This document shows positions 1 through 7,965 of a stretch of 11,346 bases of DNA, piece by piece. The translations under genes and the position numbers were made by a program. The notes under the pieces are model-generated. The model did not search any database. It was not told the DNA's origin and worked only from the letters and a program-made list of their open reading frames with translations. The stretch's first letter is position 1; each line of letters starts with the position of its first letter. The DNA lies in NCBI GenBank assembly GCA_905373425.1, contig CAJPST010000063.1:1-11346 (forward strand), in the 5' to 3' direction. The DNA is from an uncultured Mesocricetibacter sp. (GTDB taxonomy: Bacteria > Pseudomonadota > Gammaproteobacteria > Enterobacterales > Pasteurellaceae).

Positions 1-1044
1 CAATTAAATCCATCAAAAATTAGATATACCAAAAACACTAACAGACAATCTGTTACAGGAATTATAGTTAATAAAAAAAGAAATGTTGTTTCTCTCTATA
101 AAAAGATTAATAGAGCAATGGTCCATTCACTATTATCCACAGGGAAATATACGATATGTAGTTTTTCAAAAGAGATTTCAGATGGAACTATAAATCAACT
201 AATAGGAAGAATAAATCATTGTATATATGTTAAATATTATAATCCTCAAACAACTCTAATTCCAAATAACCAAAGAGCTAATTTTAAAAAAGAGAATAAA
301 GAAAGACTTACTAAAATAATAAGTGATAACTGGAATAGAGATAATAAAACTGGTATAGATTGTTATTCCGATCATCAAATGATGCTTCTTCGAAGTGTCT
401 TATTCTTTAAGTATTTTATATCAAATAAGAAAACAACTATAATTCCAGAGGGGTTCACTGATCCAATTTATTTTAAGGCCGCTTTATCTAGTTTAGGTAT
501 TGACAAAGAGTTGCATTTTCAGAAATTAAATCGCGAACTAAAAAAGTTGGGGATTTATGGGGGAGCAAGTTTTGTAAACTCCTTTTTATGTAATATTGAA
601 ACAAAAAGAAAAAGTTTTATAAATTATGGGATGATAAAACAAACCCCGCTAAAACCAGTAATCTTTATTTTAGATTATGATCAAGGTTTAGAGGATTGCA
701 AATATATTCTTAGCAAGCTAGAAGATGGCAAACAATATATAAATATTTCTGGTAATATTTATGTGCTATTACTAAAGGCAAAAAATAAAAAAGATCACAA
801 AGATATTGCTCATCATATCTATACCGAAAAGCTTATTTCATATCAAGGCAATGAAATTAAGGCGAAAGATGATAACCATGAATATATTTTATTTAAAGAC
901 AAGTCATATAAAAAATATGATTTTGCTAAATATATTTCTCAACATAAAGAGGAATTTGAATTTGATAGATTTAATGATATTTTTAATAAAATTGAAGAGA
1001 TCGAATGTGCTTATCAAGTTCAGCTAGCAACTAAGGATATTTAG
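1..1044 (+). CDS. Retron reverse transcriptase-TOPRIM fusion protein, C-terminal 347 residues (5' end outside window)
   Basis: The frame is open from base 1 to the TAG at 1042-1044, so the ATG at 118 is internal. Residues 15-28 of the visible part read RQSVTGIIVNKKRN. The VTG at bases 52-60 is the retron-type RT motif for recognising its own msr-msd RNA, and the following Y...RAM.HSL..TG stretch is the usual RT C-terminus (thumb). A TOPRIM-like domain follows: TIIPEGFTDPIYFKAAL carries the acidic Glu (codon 448-450), and VIFILDYDQG carries the DxD (codons 673-681). A charged tail with DFAKY...F..F..IF follows, as I remember from RT-TOPRIM retrons such as Ec67. Retrons of this class make msDNA and act in phage defence, with the TOPRIM part as the presumed effector. 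About 240 residues, including the YxDD core, would be missing if the protein is Ec67-sized (586 aa as I recall). A hand count gives 46 G+C in 180 bases (121-300), far below the neighbours, and there are no uptake signals, which suggests horizontal acquisition. An OLD-family TOPRIM protein is the main alternative, but the VTG region argues against it. Confidence 0.85.
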   Translation, partial: QLNPSKIRYTKNTNRQSVTGIIVNKKRNVVSLYKKINRAMVHSLLSTGKYTICSFSKEISDGTINQLIGRINHCIYVKYYNPQTTLIPNNQRANFKKENKERLTKIISDNWNRDNKTGIDCYSDHQMMLLRSVLFFKYFISNKKTTIIPEGFTDPIYFKAALSSLGIDKELHFQKLNRELKKLGIYGGASFVNSFLCNIETKRKSFINYGMIKQTPLKPVIFILDYDQGLEDCKYILSKLEDGKQYINISGNIYVLLLKAKNKKDHKDIAHHIYTEKLISYQGNEIKAKDDNHEYILFKDKSYKKYDFAKYISQHKEEFEFDRFNDIFNKIEEIECAYQVQLATKDI

Positions 1045-1065
1045 CTAAAGAGGATTTCATAGAAG

Positions 1066-1094
1066 AAAGGCATTCATTAAAATGAATGCCTTTT
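1066..1094. terminator. Bidirectional rho-independent terminator between the retron gene and purL
   Basis: AAAGGCATTCAT (1066-1077) and ATGAATGCCTTT (1082-1093) form a perfect 12-bp stem with a TAAA loop. The plus strand continues TTTTGTT. Read on the minus strand, the stem also ends in a T run (CCTTTCTTCT). It lies 21 bases after the retron stop and just downstream of the purL stop, so it can end transcription from both convergent genes. Confidence 0.85.
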
Positions 1095-1099
1095 GTTAA

Positions 1100-4000
1100 C
1101 TACTTAAACACCACCCTCGCATTCCTAAACACCCGCATCCAAGCCCCATCTTCTCCCCACTCTTCCGGATGCCATGAGTTGCTCACGGTGCGGAAGACGC
1201 GCTCAGGATGTGGCATCATAATGGCAACGCGCCCATTGGTGTTGGAAAGGGCGGTGATGCCGAGGGCGGAGCCGTTCGGGTTTGCCGGGTACACTTCTGT
1301 CGGGTTGAGGTTGTTGTCTATGTATTGCGCCACAATCAAGTTTTGCGCTTGAAGTGCGGTTAAATTTTCAGGCGTTTTGAACTCCACTCTGCCCTCGCCG
1401 TGGGAAACAGCAATTGGCATGTGAGAACCTGCCATGCCTTGGAACCACAGGGAGTTGCTTTCGTTAATGCGAACCAAGGCAGTGCGGGCTTCAAAACGTT
1501 CGGATTTATTGCGCACGAAACGCGGCCAGTTTTCCGTGCCCGGGATGATTTCCGCCAAGGTGGAAAGCATTTGGCAGCCGTTACAAATGCCAAGTGCGAG
1601 CGTGTCTTCACGTTCAAAGAATTGGCTGAATTGATCCCGTAAGTGCGGATTAAATAAAATGGATTTCGCCCAACCGCCACCGGCGCCAAGCACGTCGCCG
1701 TAAGAGAAGCCGCCGCACGCAACCAAGGCATTGAAGTGTTGCAAATCATAACGGCGATTGTGCAAGTCGCTCATGTGAACGTCGATAGCCTCAAAGCCGG
1801 CACGGTCAAATGCTGCCGCCATTTCCACATGGCTGTTGACGCCTTGCTCACGCAATACCGCCACTTTCGGACGTTTTCCGGTAGCAATATAAGGCGCGGC
1901 AATGTCTTCGCTCGGGTCATAGGTTAAATGGGCGGAGAAGCCTTTGTCCTGCGGATTTTTCTTCGCCGCAAATTCTTGGTCGGCACATTCCGGGTTGTCG
2001 CGTAAGCGTTGCATTTGATGGGTCAATTCCGCCCAAATACCGCGTAATTCTGAACGTTTTTCACTGAGTAACACTTTGTTTCCACGGGTGATTTCGATTT
2101 CGTCGTCTTCAGTCACGGCGCCCAATTCTTTCACCAAATGCAACACGTTGTGTTTGGCAAAGACATCGCGCACGAGGCTCAAATCGCTGTCGCGCACTTG
2201 AATCACTGCGCCTAATTCTTCGTTAAATAACACGGCTAAATCGTTGTCGCCCAAGGCGCTGATATCCACTGCCACGCTGCAATGTCCGGCAAATGCCATT
2301 TCCGCCAAGGTGACGATTAAACCACCGTCGGAACGGTCGTGATATGCCAATAATTTTTCTTGTGCTACCAATTCTTGCATGGCGTTAAAGAAGTTTTTCA
2401 GTGTGTCGGCATTGACTACATCCGCCGGTTTGTCGCCAAGTTGCGCATACACCTGCGCTAACGCCGTAGCGCCCAAGCGGTTGTTGCCTTCGCCCAAATC
2501 CACTAACAACAAGCGGGATTGTCCTTTGTCGGTGCGTAATTGCGGAGTAACGGTTTTGCGTACGTCTTCCACGCGGGCGAAGGCGCTGATAATCAAAGAA
2601 AGCGGTGAGGTCACGCTTTTTTGCTCGCCATTTTCCTGCCAAGTGGTTTTCATGGACATGGAATCTTTGCCTACCGGAATGGTTAAGCCTAATTGCGGGC
2701 AAAGCTCTTCGCCCACGGCTTTCACCGCAGCGTATAAGCCAGCGTCTTCGCCCTTATGACCTGCGGCAGACATCCAGTTGGCAGATAATTTAATGCGTTT
2801 AATGTCGCCGATATTCGTGGCGGCAATGTTGGTGAGGGATTCTGCCACGGCTAAACGGGCAGACGCGGCGAAATCGAGCAATGCCACCGGTGTACGTTCG
2901 CCCATGGACATGGCTTCGCCGTAGTAGCTATCTAATGTCGCCGTAGTCACTGCACAGTCTGCCACCGGCACTTGCCACGGACCGACCATTTGATCACGTG
3001 CCACCATGCCGGTCACCGTGCGGTCGCCAATGGTGATTAAGAAGGTTTTTTCCGCCACCGCCGGTAAACGAAGTACGCGATGCAATGCTTCTTTTAATTG
3101 AATTTGGCTTTGTTCAAGCGGTTCGCCGTTCACGCTTGCCGTTTGCACGTCGCGGGTCATTTTCGGGGTTTTACCGAGCAACACACCCATTGGTAAATCA
3201 ATCGGATCGTTGTTGAAATGGTCGTCGTGTAAGGTTAAGTGTTCTTCTTCCGTGGCTTCGCCGATCACCGCATAAGGCGCGCGTTCACGACGGCAGAGTT
3301 CCTCAAAGTGCGGTAGTTTTTCCGGGTGAATAGCGAGCACATAACGTTCTTGAGATTCATTACACCAGATTTCCAACGGGCTCATTTCGCGTTCGTCACT
3401 TAGGATTTTACGGAGTTCAAATTTACCGCCACGACCGCCGTCATGCACCAATTCCGGCATAGCGTTGGATAAACCGCCCGCGCCGACGTCGTGAATAAAG
3501 GCAATTGGGTTGTCGTCGCCTAACTGCCAGCAACGGTCGATCACTTCTTGGCAACGACGTTCCATTTCGGGGTTATCCCGTTGCACGGAGGCGAAATCCA
3601 AGTTTTCTTTGGATTTACCGGATGCCATAGAAGACGCTGCACCGCCGCCCAAACCAATGTTCATGGCAGGGCCGCCAAGCACAACCAGTTTTGCGCCCAC
3701 CGGAATGTCGCCTTTTTGCACGTGTTCGGCACGAATGTTGCCGATACCGCCCGCCAACATGATCGGTTTGTGGTAGCCTCGCACTTCTTCGCCATTGAAG
3801 CTATTCACTTTTTGTTCGTAAGTACGGAAATAACCGAGCAATGCAGGGCGACCAAATTCGTTGTTAAACGCCGCACCACCTAAGGGGCCTTCCAACATAA
3901 TATCTAAGGCGGAAGCAATACGGTTCGGTTTGGCAAGCGGCGCTTCCCAAGGTTGTTCAAAGTTTGGAATGCATAAGTTGGACACAGAGAAGCCCACCAA

Positions 4001-4993
4001 ACCCGCTTTCGGTTTTGCGCCACGACCGGTCGCGCCTTCGTCACGGATTTCGCCACCGGAGCCCGTTGCCGCCCCCGGGAACGGAGAAATAGCGGTTGGG
4101 TGGTTGTGGGTTTCCACTTTCATCAAAATGTGAGTGTCTTCATTGTGATAACGGTAAATGCCGTCTTGATCCGGGAAGAAGCGTCCCGCTTTGGAGCCCT
4201 CCATGACCGCCGCATTGTCTTTATACGCGGAAAGCACAAAATCAGGGGTTTTCTCAAAGGTATTTTTGATCATTTTGAACAGGGATTTATCCTGTTTTTT
4301 GCCATCAATAATCCAGTCAGCATTGAAAATTTTGTGGCGGCAATGTTCCGAGTTGGCTTGCGCGAACATATACAGCTCAATGTCGTGCGGATTGCGTCCA
4401 AGTTCGGTGAAATTTTCCATCAAATAATCAATTTCATCTTCCGCCAATGCCAAGCCGAGTTCTACGTTGGCACTTTCTAAAGCACTGCGTCCGCCGTTTA
4501 AAATATCCACGGTTTTGAACGGCTTCGGTTCTTGTTGACGGAACAACACTTCTGCATCGTCTGCTTTGCAAACCACGGTTTCCATCATGCGGTCATGTAA
4601 AAGTGCGGTCAGTTTTTCCGTTGTTTTTTCATCTAACGGCTGTGTCAATTCAAAGTAATACGCCAAACCACGCTCAATACGTTCCACTTCGTTCAAACCA
4701 CAGTTATGGGCGATGTCGGTGGCTTTAGACGACCAAGAGGAAATGGTGCCGACCCGCGGAATCACAATAAAACTTTCACCTTTGGCTTCGTGTTCGGCAA
4801 GGGTTGGGCCGTAATGCAACAAGGCTTTCAGTTTGGCTTCTTGTTCGGCAGAAAGTGCAGCATTTAATGCCACAAAATGCACATACTCCGCATACACGGA
4901 TTTCACCGGTAATTGTTGCTGTTGGAATTTTTGCATTAAGCCATTAATACGGAATTCGGAAAGGGCGGGTGAGCCACGAAAAATTTGAAACAT
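1100..4993 (-). CDS. purL: Phosphoribosylformylglycinamidine synthase (FGAM synthase), large single-chain form
   Basis: PurL catalyses the fourth step of IMP synthesis in the cytoplasm: FGAR + ATP + glutamine to FGAM. At 1297 aa it is close to the E. coli enzyme (1295 aa). In order, there is a PurS-like N-terminus (about 1-140), a linker with NSEHCRH at 214-220, an ATP/FGAR half with [20 protein letters not shown] near 296, a glycine-rich LGGGAASS near 447, a second synthetase-like half with GKDSMSMKT near 776, and a C-terminal class I glutaminase. The glutaminase triad is visible as Cys1137 (GICNGCQM), His1262 and Glu1264 (MPHPER), each two residues on from the Salmonella numbering I recall. 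The ATG at 4991-4993 has AAAGGT about 9 bases upstream. The gene is intact, monocistronic and divergent from acnB. Three uptake signals lie inside it. A PurR-like site overlaps its promoter. Confidence 0.98.
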   Translation of the reverse strand: MFQIFRGSPALSEFRINGLMQKFQQQQLPVKSVYAEYVHFVALNAALSAEQEAKLKALLHYGPTLAEHEAKGESFIVIPRVGTISSWSSKATDIAHNCGLNEVERIERGLAYYFELTQPLDEKTTEKLTALLHDRMMETVVCKADDAEVLFRQQEPKPFKTVDILNGGRSALESANVELGLALAEDEIDYLMENFTELGRNPHDIELYMFAQANSEHCRHKIFNADWIIDGKKQDKSLFKMIKNTFEKTPDFVLSAYKDNAAVMEGSKAGRFFPDQDGIYRYHNEDTHILMKVETHNHPTAISPFPGAATGSGGEIRDEGATGRGAKPKAGLVGFSVSNLCIPNFEQPWEAPLAKPNRIASALDIMLEGPLGGAAFNNEFGRPALLGYFRTYEQKVNSFNGEEVRGYHKPIMLAGGIGNIRAEHVQKGDIPVGAKLVVLGGPAMNIGLGGGAASSMASGKSKENLDFASVQRDNPEMERRCQEVIDRCWQLGDDNPIAFIHDVGAGGLSNAMPELVHDGGRGGKFELRKILSDEREMSPLEIWCNESQERYVLAIHPEKLPHFEELCRRERAPYAVIGEATEEEHLTLHDDHFNNDPIDLPMGVLLGKTPKMTRDVQTASVNGEPLEQSQIQLKEALHRVLRLPAVAEKTFLITIGDRTVTGMVARDQMVGPWQVPVADCAVTTATLDSYYGEAMSMGERTPVALLDFAASARLAVAESLTNIAATNIGDIKRIKLSANWMSAAGHKGEDAGLYAAVKAVGEELCPQLGLTIPVGKDSMSMKTTWQENGEQKSVTSPLSLIISAFARVEDVRKTVTPQLRTDKGQSRLLLVDLGEGNNRLGATALAQVYAQLGDKPADVVNADTLKNFFNAMQELVAQEKLLAYHDRSDGGLIVTLAEMAFAGHCSVAVDISALGDNDLAVLFNEELGAVIQVRDSDLSLVRDVFAKHNVLHLVKELGAVTEDDEIEITRGNKVLLSEKRSELRGIWAELTHQMQRLRDNPECADQEFAAKKNPQDKGFSAHLTYDPSEDIAAPYIATGKRPKVAVLREQGVNSHVEMAAAFDRAGFEAIDVHMSDLHNRRYDLQHFNALVACGGFSYGDVLGAGGGWAKSILFNPHLRDQFSQFFEREDTLALGICNGCQMLSTLAEIIPGTENWPRFVRNKSERFEARTALVRINESNSLWFQGMAGSHMPIAVSHGEGRVEFKTPENLTALQAQNLIVAQYIDNNLNPTEVYPANPNGSALGITALSNTNGRVAIMMPHPERVFRTVSNSWHPEEWGEDGAWMRVFRNARVVFK
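1352..1360 (+). repeat. DNA uptake signal sequence (AAGTGCGGT)
   Basis: Perfect 9-base Haemophilus-type core followed by TAAATTTT, the AT-rich extension. On the coding strand of purL it reads ACCGCACTT and encodes part of LTALQ. It is the first uptake signal met from the left; none occurs in the retron gene. Confidence 0.9.
3306..3314 (+). repeat. DNA uptake signal sequence
   Basis: Perfect AAGTGCGGT core followed by AGTTTTT, inside purL, where the antisense reading encodes LPHF. Confidence 0.85.
4601..4609 (+). repeat. DNA uptake signal sequence
   Basis: Perfect AAGTGCGGT core with an upstream A and downstream CAGTTTTT, inside purL, where it encodes LTALL in the PurS-like region. Confidence 0.9.
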
Positions 4994-5021
4994 GACAATT
5001 TTACCTTTAAGTGGGGGAATG

Positions 5022-5051
5022 GGAAATCGACCTTATTATAAAGGAAATCGA
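5022..5051 (-). repeat. Tandem 9-base direct repeat flanking the purL -10 box
   Basis: GGAAATCGA occurs at 5022-5030 and again at 5043-5051, exactly 21 bases apart (two helical turns), one copy on each side of TATAAT at 5035-5040. On the purL sense strand the repeat is TCGATTTCC. It could be a tandem protein site or chance; no regulator is recognised. Confidence 0.4.
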
Positions 5052-5063
5052 TAAGGAACGAAA
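5035..5063 (-). promoter_or_regulatory. purL promoter (sigma-70 type)
   Basis: On the minus strand a perfect TATAAT lies at 5035-5040. Counting back 17 bases puts the -35 at 5058-5063 (TTTCGT), a poor match to TTGACA. The strong -10 with a weak -35 lying under a PurR-like box is a normal arrangement for a pur gene. The predicted start near 5028 gives a leader of roughly 34 bases. Confidence 0.65.
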
Positions 5064-5073
5064 ACCTTTGCTT
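5058..5073 (-). promoter_or_regulatory. Probable PurR operator of purL
   Basis: The minus strand reads AAGCAAAGGTTTTCGT. Against the enterobacterial PurR consensus ANGCAANCGNTTNCNT, as I remember it, only position 8 differs (G for C). The site overlaps the predicted -35 of purL, where a bound hypoxanthine/guanine-PurR complex would block polymerase. purL is a classic PurR target in gamma-proteobacteria. Binding is inferred from sequence only. Confidence 0.7.
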
Positions 5074-5164
5074 TGGCAATAAGCTAATATTTATATGTTG
5101 AATTTCCTAGTTGGAGGGAGCTTGAATGAAAAGAGCGACTAACTAAAAAATAGTTTCAAATTTG

Positions 5165-5173
5165 ACCGCACTT
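5165..5173 (-). repeat. DNA uptake signal sequence, intergenic
   Basis: ACCGCACTT on the plus strand, preceded by TTTG and followed by TTT. It is a single unpaired copy in the purL-acnB divergent region, so it is not part of a terminator hairpin. Confidence 0.85.
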
Positions 5174-5177
5174 TTTA

Positions 5178-5206
5178 TTGTTACCCCTAAGTTTCCGTAT
5201 TATTAT
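5178..5206 (+). promoter_or_regulatory. Possible acnB promoter
   Basis: TTGTTA (5178-5183, 4 of 6 matches to the -35) and TATTAT (5201-5206, 5 of 6 to the -10) are separated by 17 bases. The resulting leader to the acnB ATG would be about 50 bases. TATTAT at 5198-5203 and TATTCT at 5215-5220 are other possible -10 boxes, so the exact start is uncertain. Confidence 0.4.
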
Positions 5207-5261
5207 GTTTTAACTATTCTATAGCCAAACTCTGCGAACCTAACGAACGAGGAAATATCTT

Positions 5262-7868
5262 ATGTCTGACTTTCTACAAAACTATCAAAAACACGTAGAT
5301 GAACGTGCTGCTCAAGGCATCGTGCCAAAGCCTTTAGATGCGGAGCAAACGGCGCAACTGGTCGCATTATTAAAAAATCCGCCGGCAGACAAAGCTGATT
5401 TTCTATTGGAATTATTTGAAACCCGTATTCCTGCGGGAGTGGATGAAGCGGCTTATGTGAAAGCGGGTTTTCTGTCTGCATTAGCGAAAGGTGAGGCACA
5501 TTCGCCACTAATTTGCCCTGAACAAGCGGTTAAACTGCTTGGCACTATGCAGGGGGGCTATAATATCGAACCTTTATTAGAGGCGTTGGATAATGAAAAA
5601 CTGGCACCTATCGCCGCTGATGCGCTTTCTGCCACCTTGTTGATGTTCGATAATTTTCATGATGTAGTGGAGCGGGCGAAAAACTGTAATGCCTATGCGC
5701 AACAGGTATTACAATCTTGGGCGGATGCGCAGTGGTTTTTGTCTCGCCCAAAACCGGCAGAGAAACTGACTGTAACCGTATTTAAAGTAACCGGTGAAAC
5801 TAACACCGATGATTTGTCGCCGGCGCAGGATGCGTGGTCACGGCCCGATATCCCGTTGCACGCGTTGGCAATGTTAAAAAATGAACGCGATGGCATTGTA
5901 CCCGATGAAGCGGGCGTAATCGGCCCGATTAAGCAGCTTGAAGCGTTGAAAGCAAAAGGCTTTCCTTTGGCTTACGTAGGTGATGTGGTGGGTACCGGTT
6001 CTTCGCGTAAATCGGCGACCAACTCGGTGTTATGGTTTATGGGAGAAGACATTCCTTATATTCCTAACAAGCGCGCCGGTGGTGTGGTGTTGGGGGGTAA
6101 AATTGCGCCGATTTTCTTTAATACTATGGAAGACGCAGGTTCGCTGCCGATTGAAGTGAATGTAGATAATTTGCATATGGGAGATGTGATTGATATTTAC
6201 CCTTATGCCGGCAAAATCTGTCGCCACGGCAGCGATGAAGTGTTAGCTGAGTTTAAGCTGAAAACCGACGTATTATTAGATGAAGTGCGTGCCGGTGGGC
6301 GTATTCCGTTAATTATCGGGCGTGGTTTAACTCATAAAGCGCGTGTTGCCTTAAATTTACCTGAAAGCCAAGTATTCGCCAAGCCGCAAAGTGCGGTGCA
6401 AAATAACAAAGGTTTTACGTTAGCGCAGAAAATGGTTGGACGCGCCTGTGGTGTGGAGGGAATTCGTCCGGGGCAATATTGCGAACCGCGCATGACTTCT
6501 GTCGGCTCGCAAGATACTACCGGTCCGATGACCCGAGATGAGCTGAAAGACCTTGCCTGTTTAGGTTTTTCTGCGGATTTGGTGATGCAGTCGTTTTGTC
6601 ATACCGCGGCTTATCCGAAACCGGTGGATGTAGTCACCCATCATACGTTACCGGACTTTATTATGAATCGAGGCGGTGTGTCATTGCGTCCGGGGGATGG
6701 CGTGATCCACTCATGGCTAAATCGAATGCTTTTGCCGGACACAGTCGGCACCGGTGGCGATTCTCACACCCGCTTCCCGATCGGCATTTCTTTTCCGGCC
6801 GGTTCGGGCTTGGTAGCGTTTGCAGCAGCAACGGGTGTTATGCCGTTGGATATGCCGGAGAGTGTGTTAGTGCGCTTTAAAGGCGAGATGCAGCCGGGCA
6901 TTACCTTGCGTGATTTGGTGCATGCCATTCCGTATTATGCCATTCAACAAGGTTTGCTGACGGTAGAGAAAAAAGGTAAGAAAAATATTTTCTCTGGACG
7001 GATTTTGGAGATTGAAGGGCTTGAGCATTTAAAAGTAGAACAGGCATTTGAATTATCCGATGCATCGGCAGAACGTTCAGCCGCGGCCTGTACGATTAAA
7101 CTGGCGCAAGAGCCGATTATTGAATACCTGAATTCCAATATCGTGTTGTTGAAATGGATGATTGCCGAAGGTTATGGAGATGCACGCACCTTGGAGCGGC
7201 GCATTCGGGCGATGGAAAACTGGCTGGCAAATCCGCAATTAATGGAAGCGGATAAAGATGCCGAATATGCAGCGGTAATTGAGATCGATTTAGCTCAGAT
7301 TAAAGAGCCAATTGTTTGCGCGCCTAATGATCCTGACGATGCGCGTTTATTATCAGAAGTACAAGGGGATAAAATCGACGAAGTGTTTATCGGTTCCTGT
7401 ATGACTAATATTGGGCATTTCCGTGCGGCGGGTAAATTATTAGCGAAATTTAAGGATATGATTCCGACCCGTTTATGGTTGGCACCACCGACTAAAATGG
7501 ACGCGGCATTACTGACCGAAGAAGGCTATTATGGCATTTTCGGTAAGAGCGGTGCGCGGATTGAAATTCCTGGATGTTCGCTGTGTATGGGCAACCAAGC
7601 GCGTGTGGCCAACGGGGCGACGGTGGTTTCGACTTCTACCCGTAATTTCCCGAATCGTTTAGGACAAGGGGCTAACGTGTATCTTGCTTCTGCCGAGCTG
7701 GCAGCAGTGGCGGCATTGCTGGGCAGATTGCCGAGTACGCAGGAATATATGGCTTATGCGGCGGATTTACAGCAGGATAAGGATGACACTTACCGTTATA
7801 TGAATTTTGATCAAATCAATAGTTATATGAAAAAAGCGGATAATGTAATCTTTCAAACGGTAGTATAA
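5262..7868 (+). CDS. acnB: Aconitate hydratase B (bifunctional aconitase / 2-methylisocitrate dehydratase)
   Basis: AcnB interconverts citrate, cis-aconitate and isocitrate in the TCA cycle using a [4Fe-4S] cluster, and in E. coli the apo-protein can bind mRNA. At 868 aa it is close to E. coli AcnB (865 aa). The N-terminal HEAT-like region (about 1-160) and swivel domain (about 165-385) precede the three catalytic domains, which is the order specific to the B type. Cluster ligands are visible as Cys713 ([10 protein letters not shown]) and Cys772/Cys775 (GCSLCMGNQ), each three on from E. coli numbering. GGDSHTRFP near residue 498 belongs to the active site. The ATG has GAGGA at 5249-5253, eight bases upstream. 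The gene ends at an inverted-uptake-signal terminator. No truncation or missing key residue is seen. Confidence 0.98.
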   Translation: MSDFLQNYQKHVDERAAQGIVPKPLDAEQTAQLVALLKNPPADKADFLLELFETRIPAGVDEAAYVKAGFLSALAKGEAHSPLICPEQAVKLLGTMQGGYNIEPLLEALDNEKLAPIAADALSATLLMFDNFHDVVERAKNCNAYAQQVLQSWADAQWFLSRPKPAEKLTVTVFKVTGETNTDDLSPAQDAWSRPDIPLHALAMLKNERDGIVPDEAGVIGPIKQLEALKAKGFPLAYVGDVVGTGSSRKSATNSVLWFMGEDIPYIPNKRAGGVVLGGKIAPIFFNTMEDAGSLPIEVNVDNLHMGDVIDIYPYAGKICRHGSDEVLAEFKLKTDVLLDEVRAGGRIPLIIGRGLTHKARVALNLPESQVFAKPQSAVQNNKGFTLAQKMVGRACGVEGIRPGQYCEPRMTSVGSQDTTGPMTRDELKDLACLGFSADLVMQSFCHTAAYPKPVDVVTHHTLPDFIMNRGGVSLRPGDGVIHSWLNRMLLPDTVGTGGDSHTRFPIGISFPAGSGLVAFAAATGVMPLDMPESVLVRFKGEMQPGITLRDLVHAIPYYAIQQGLLTVEKKGKKNIFSGRILEIEGLEHLKVEQAFELSDASAERSAAACTIKLAQEPIIEYLNSNIVLLKWMIAEGYGDARTLERRIRAMENWLANPQLMEADKDAEYAAVIEIDLAQIKEPIVCAPNDPDDARLLSEVQGDKIDEVFIGSCMTNIGHFRAAGKLLAKFKDMIPTRLWLAPPTKMDAALLTEEGYYGIFGKSGARIEIPGCSLCMGNQARVANGATVVSTSTRNFPNRLGQGANVYLASAELAAVAALLGRLPSTQEYMAYAADLQQDKDDTYRYMNFDQINSYMKKADNVIFQTVV
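6389..6397 (+). repeat. DNA uptake signal sequence
   Basis: Perfect AAGTGCGGT core inside acnB, encoding part of QSAVQ. The downstream AT extension (GCAAAATAAC) is weak. Confidence 0.8.
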
Positions 7869-7903
7869 ACATAGTCTAATCGAATTTTGGTTGGCAACGC
7901 CTT

Positions 7904-7950
7904 AAAGTGCGGTTAAAATTCTTGCAATTTTTTAACCGCACTTTTTGGTT
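7904..7950 (+). terminator. acnB terminator formed by inverted uptake signals
   Basis: AAAGTGCGGTTAAAA (7904-7918) pairs perfectly with TTTTAACCGCACTTT (7930-7944): a 15-bp stem with an 11-base loop, followed by TTGGTTTTT. Each arm contains a full uptake signal (7905-7913 and 7935-7943), a common terminator design in this family. It ends only about ten bases before the ribosome site of the next gene. Confidence 0.85.
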
Positions 7951-7965
7951 TTTGAGGAAAGTATA

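Noticed and set aside
118..1044. A complete 308-aa hypothetical protein starting at ATG 118
   Set aside because: The frame is open to base 1 and the upstream 39 codons carry the conserved VTG/VNK retron RT motif. The ATG encodes the Met of the internal RAM.HSL motif and has no clear ribosome site.
1..1044. The retron msr-msd RNA inside the window
   Set aside because: Everything before 1044 is coding for the RT-TOPRIM protein; the RNA is normally upstream of the RT and so lies outside the window.
1638..1648. Further uptake-signal-like words such as TAAGTGCGGA in purL and AAAGTGCAG at 4853 and 9730
   Set aside because: Each differs from the 9-base core; they were left out of the perfect count.
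3510..4480. Several plus-strand open frames of 88-126 codons opposite purL
   Set aside because: They are antisense to a fully conserved PurL protein, overlap each other, have no ribosome sites and encode nothing recognisable.
6596..6880. A 94-codon frame within acnB
   Set aside because: It is an alternate frame of a conserved AcnB catalytic region with no independent support.
7945..7965. TTG at 7945 as the start of the phosphoesterase
   Set aside because: It sits in the terminator T-run without a ribosome site; the TTG at 7966 has GAGGA at proper spacing.
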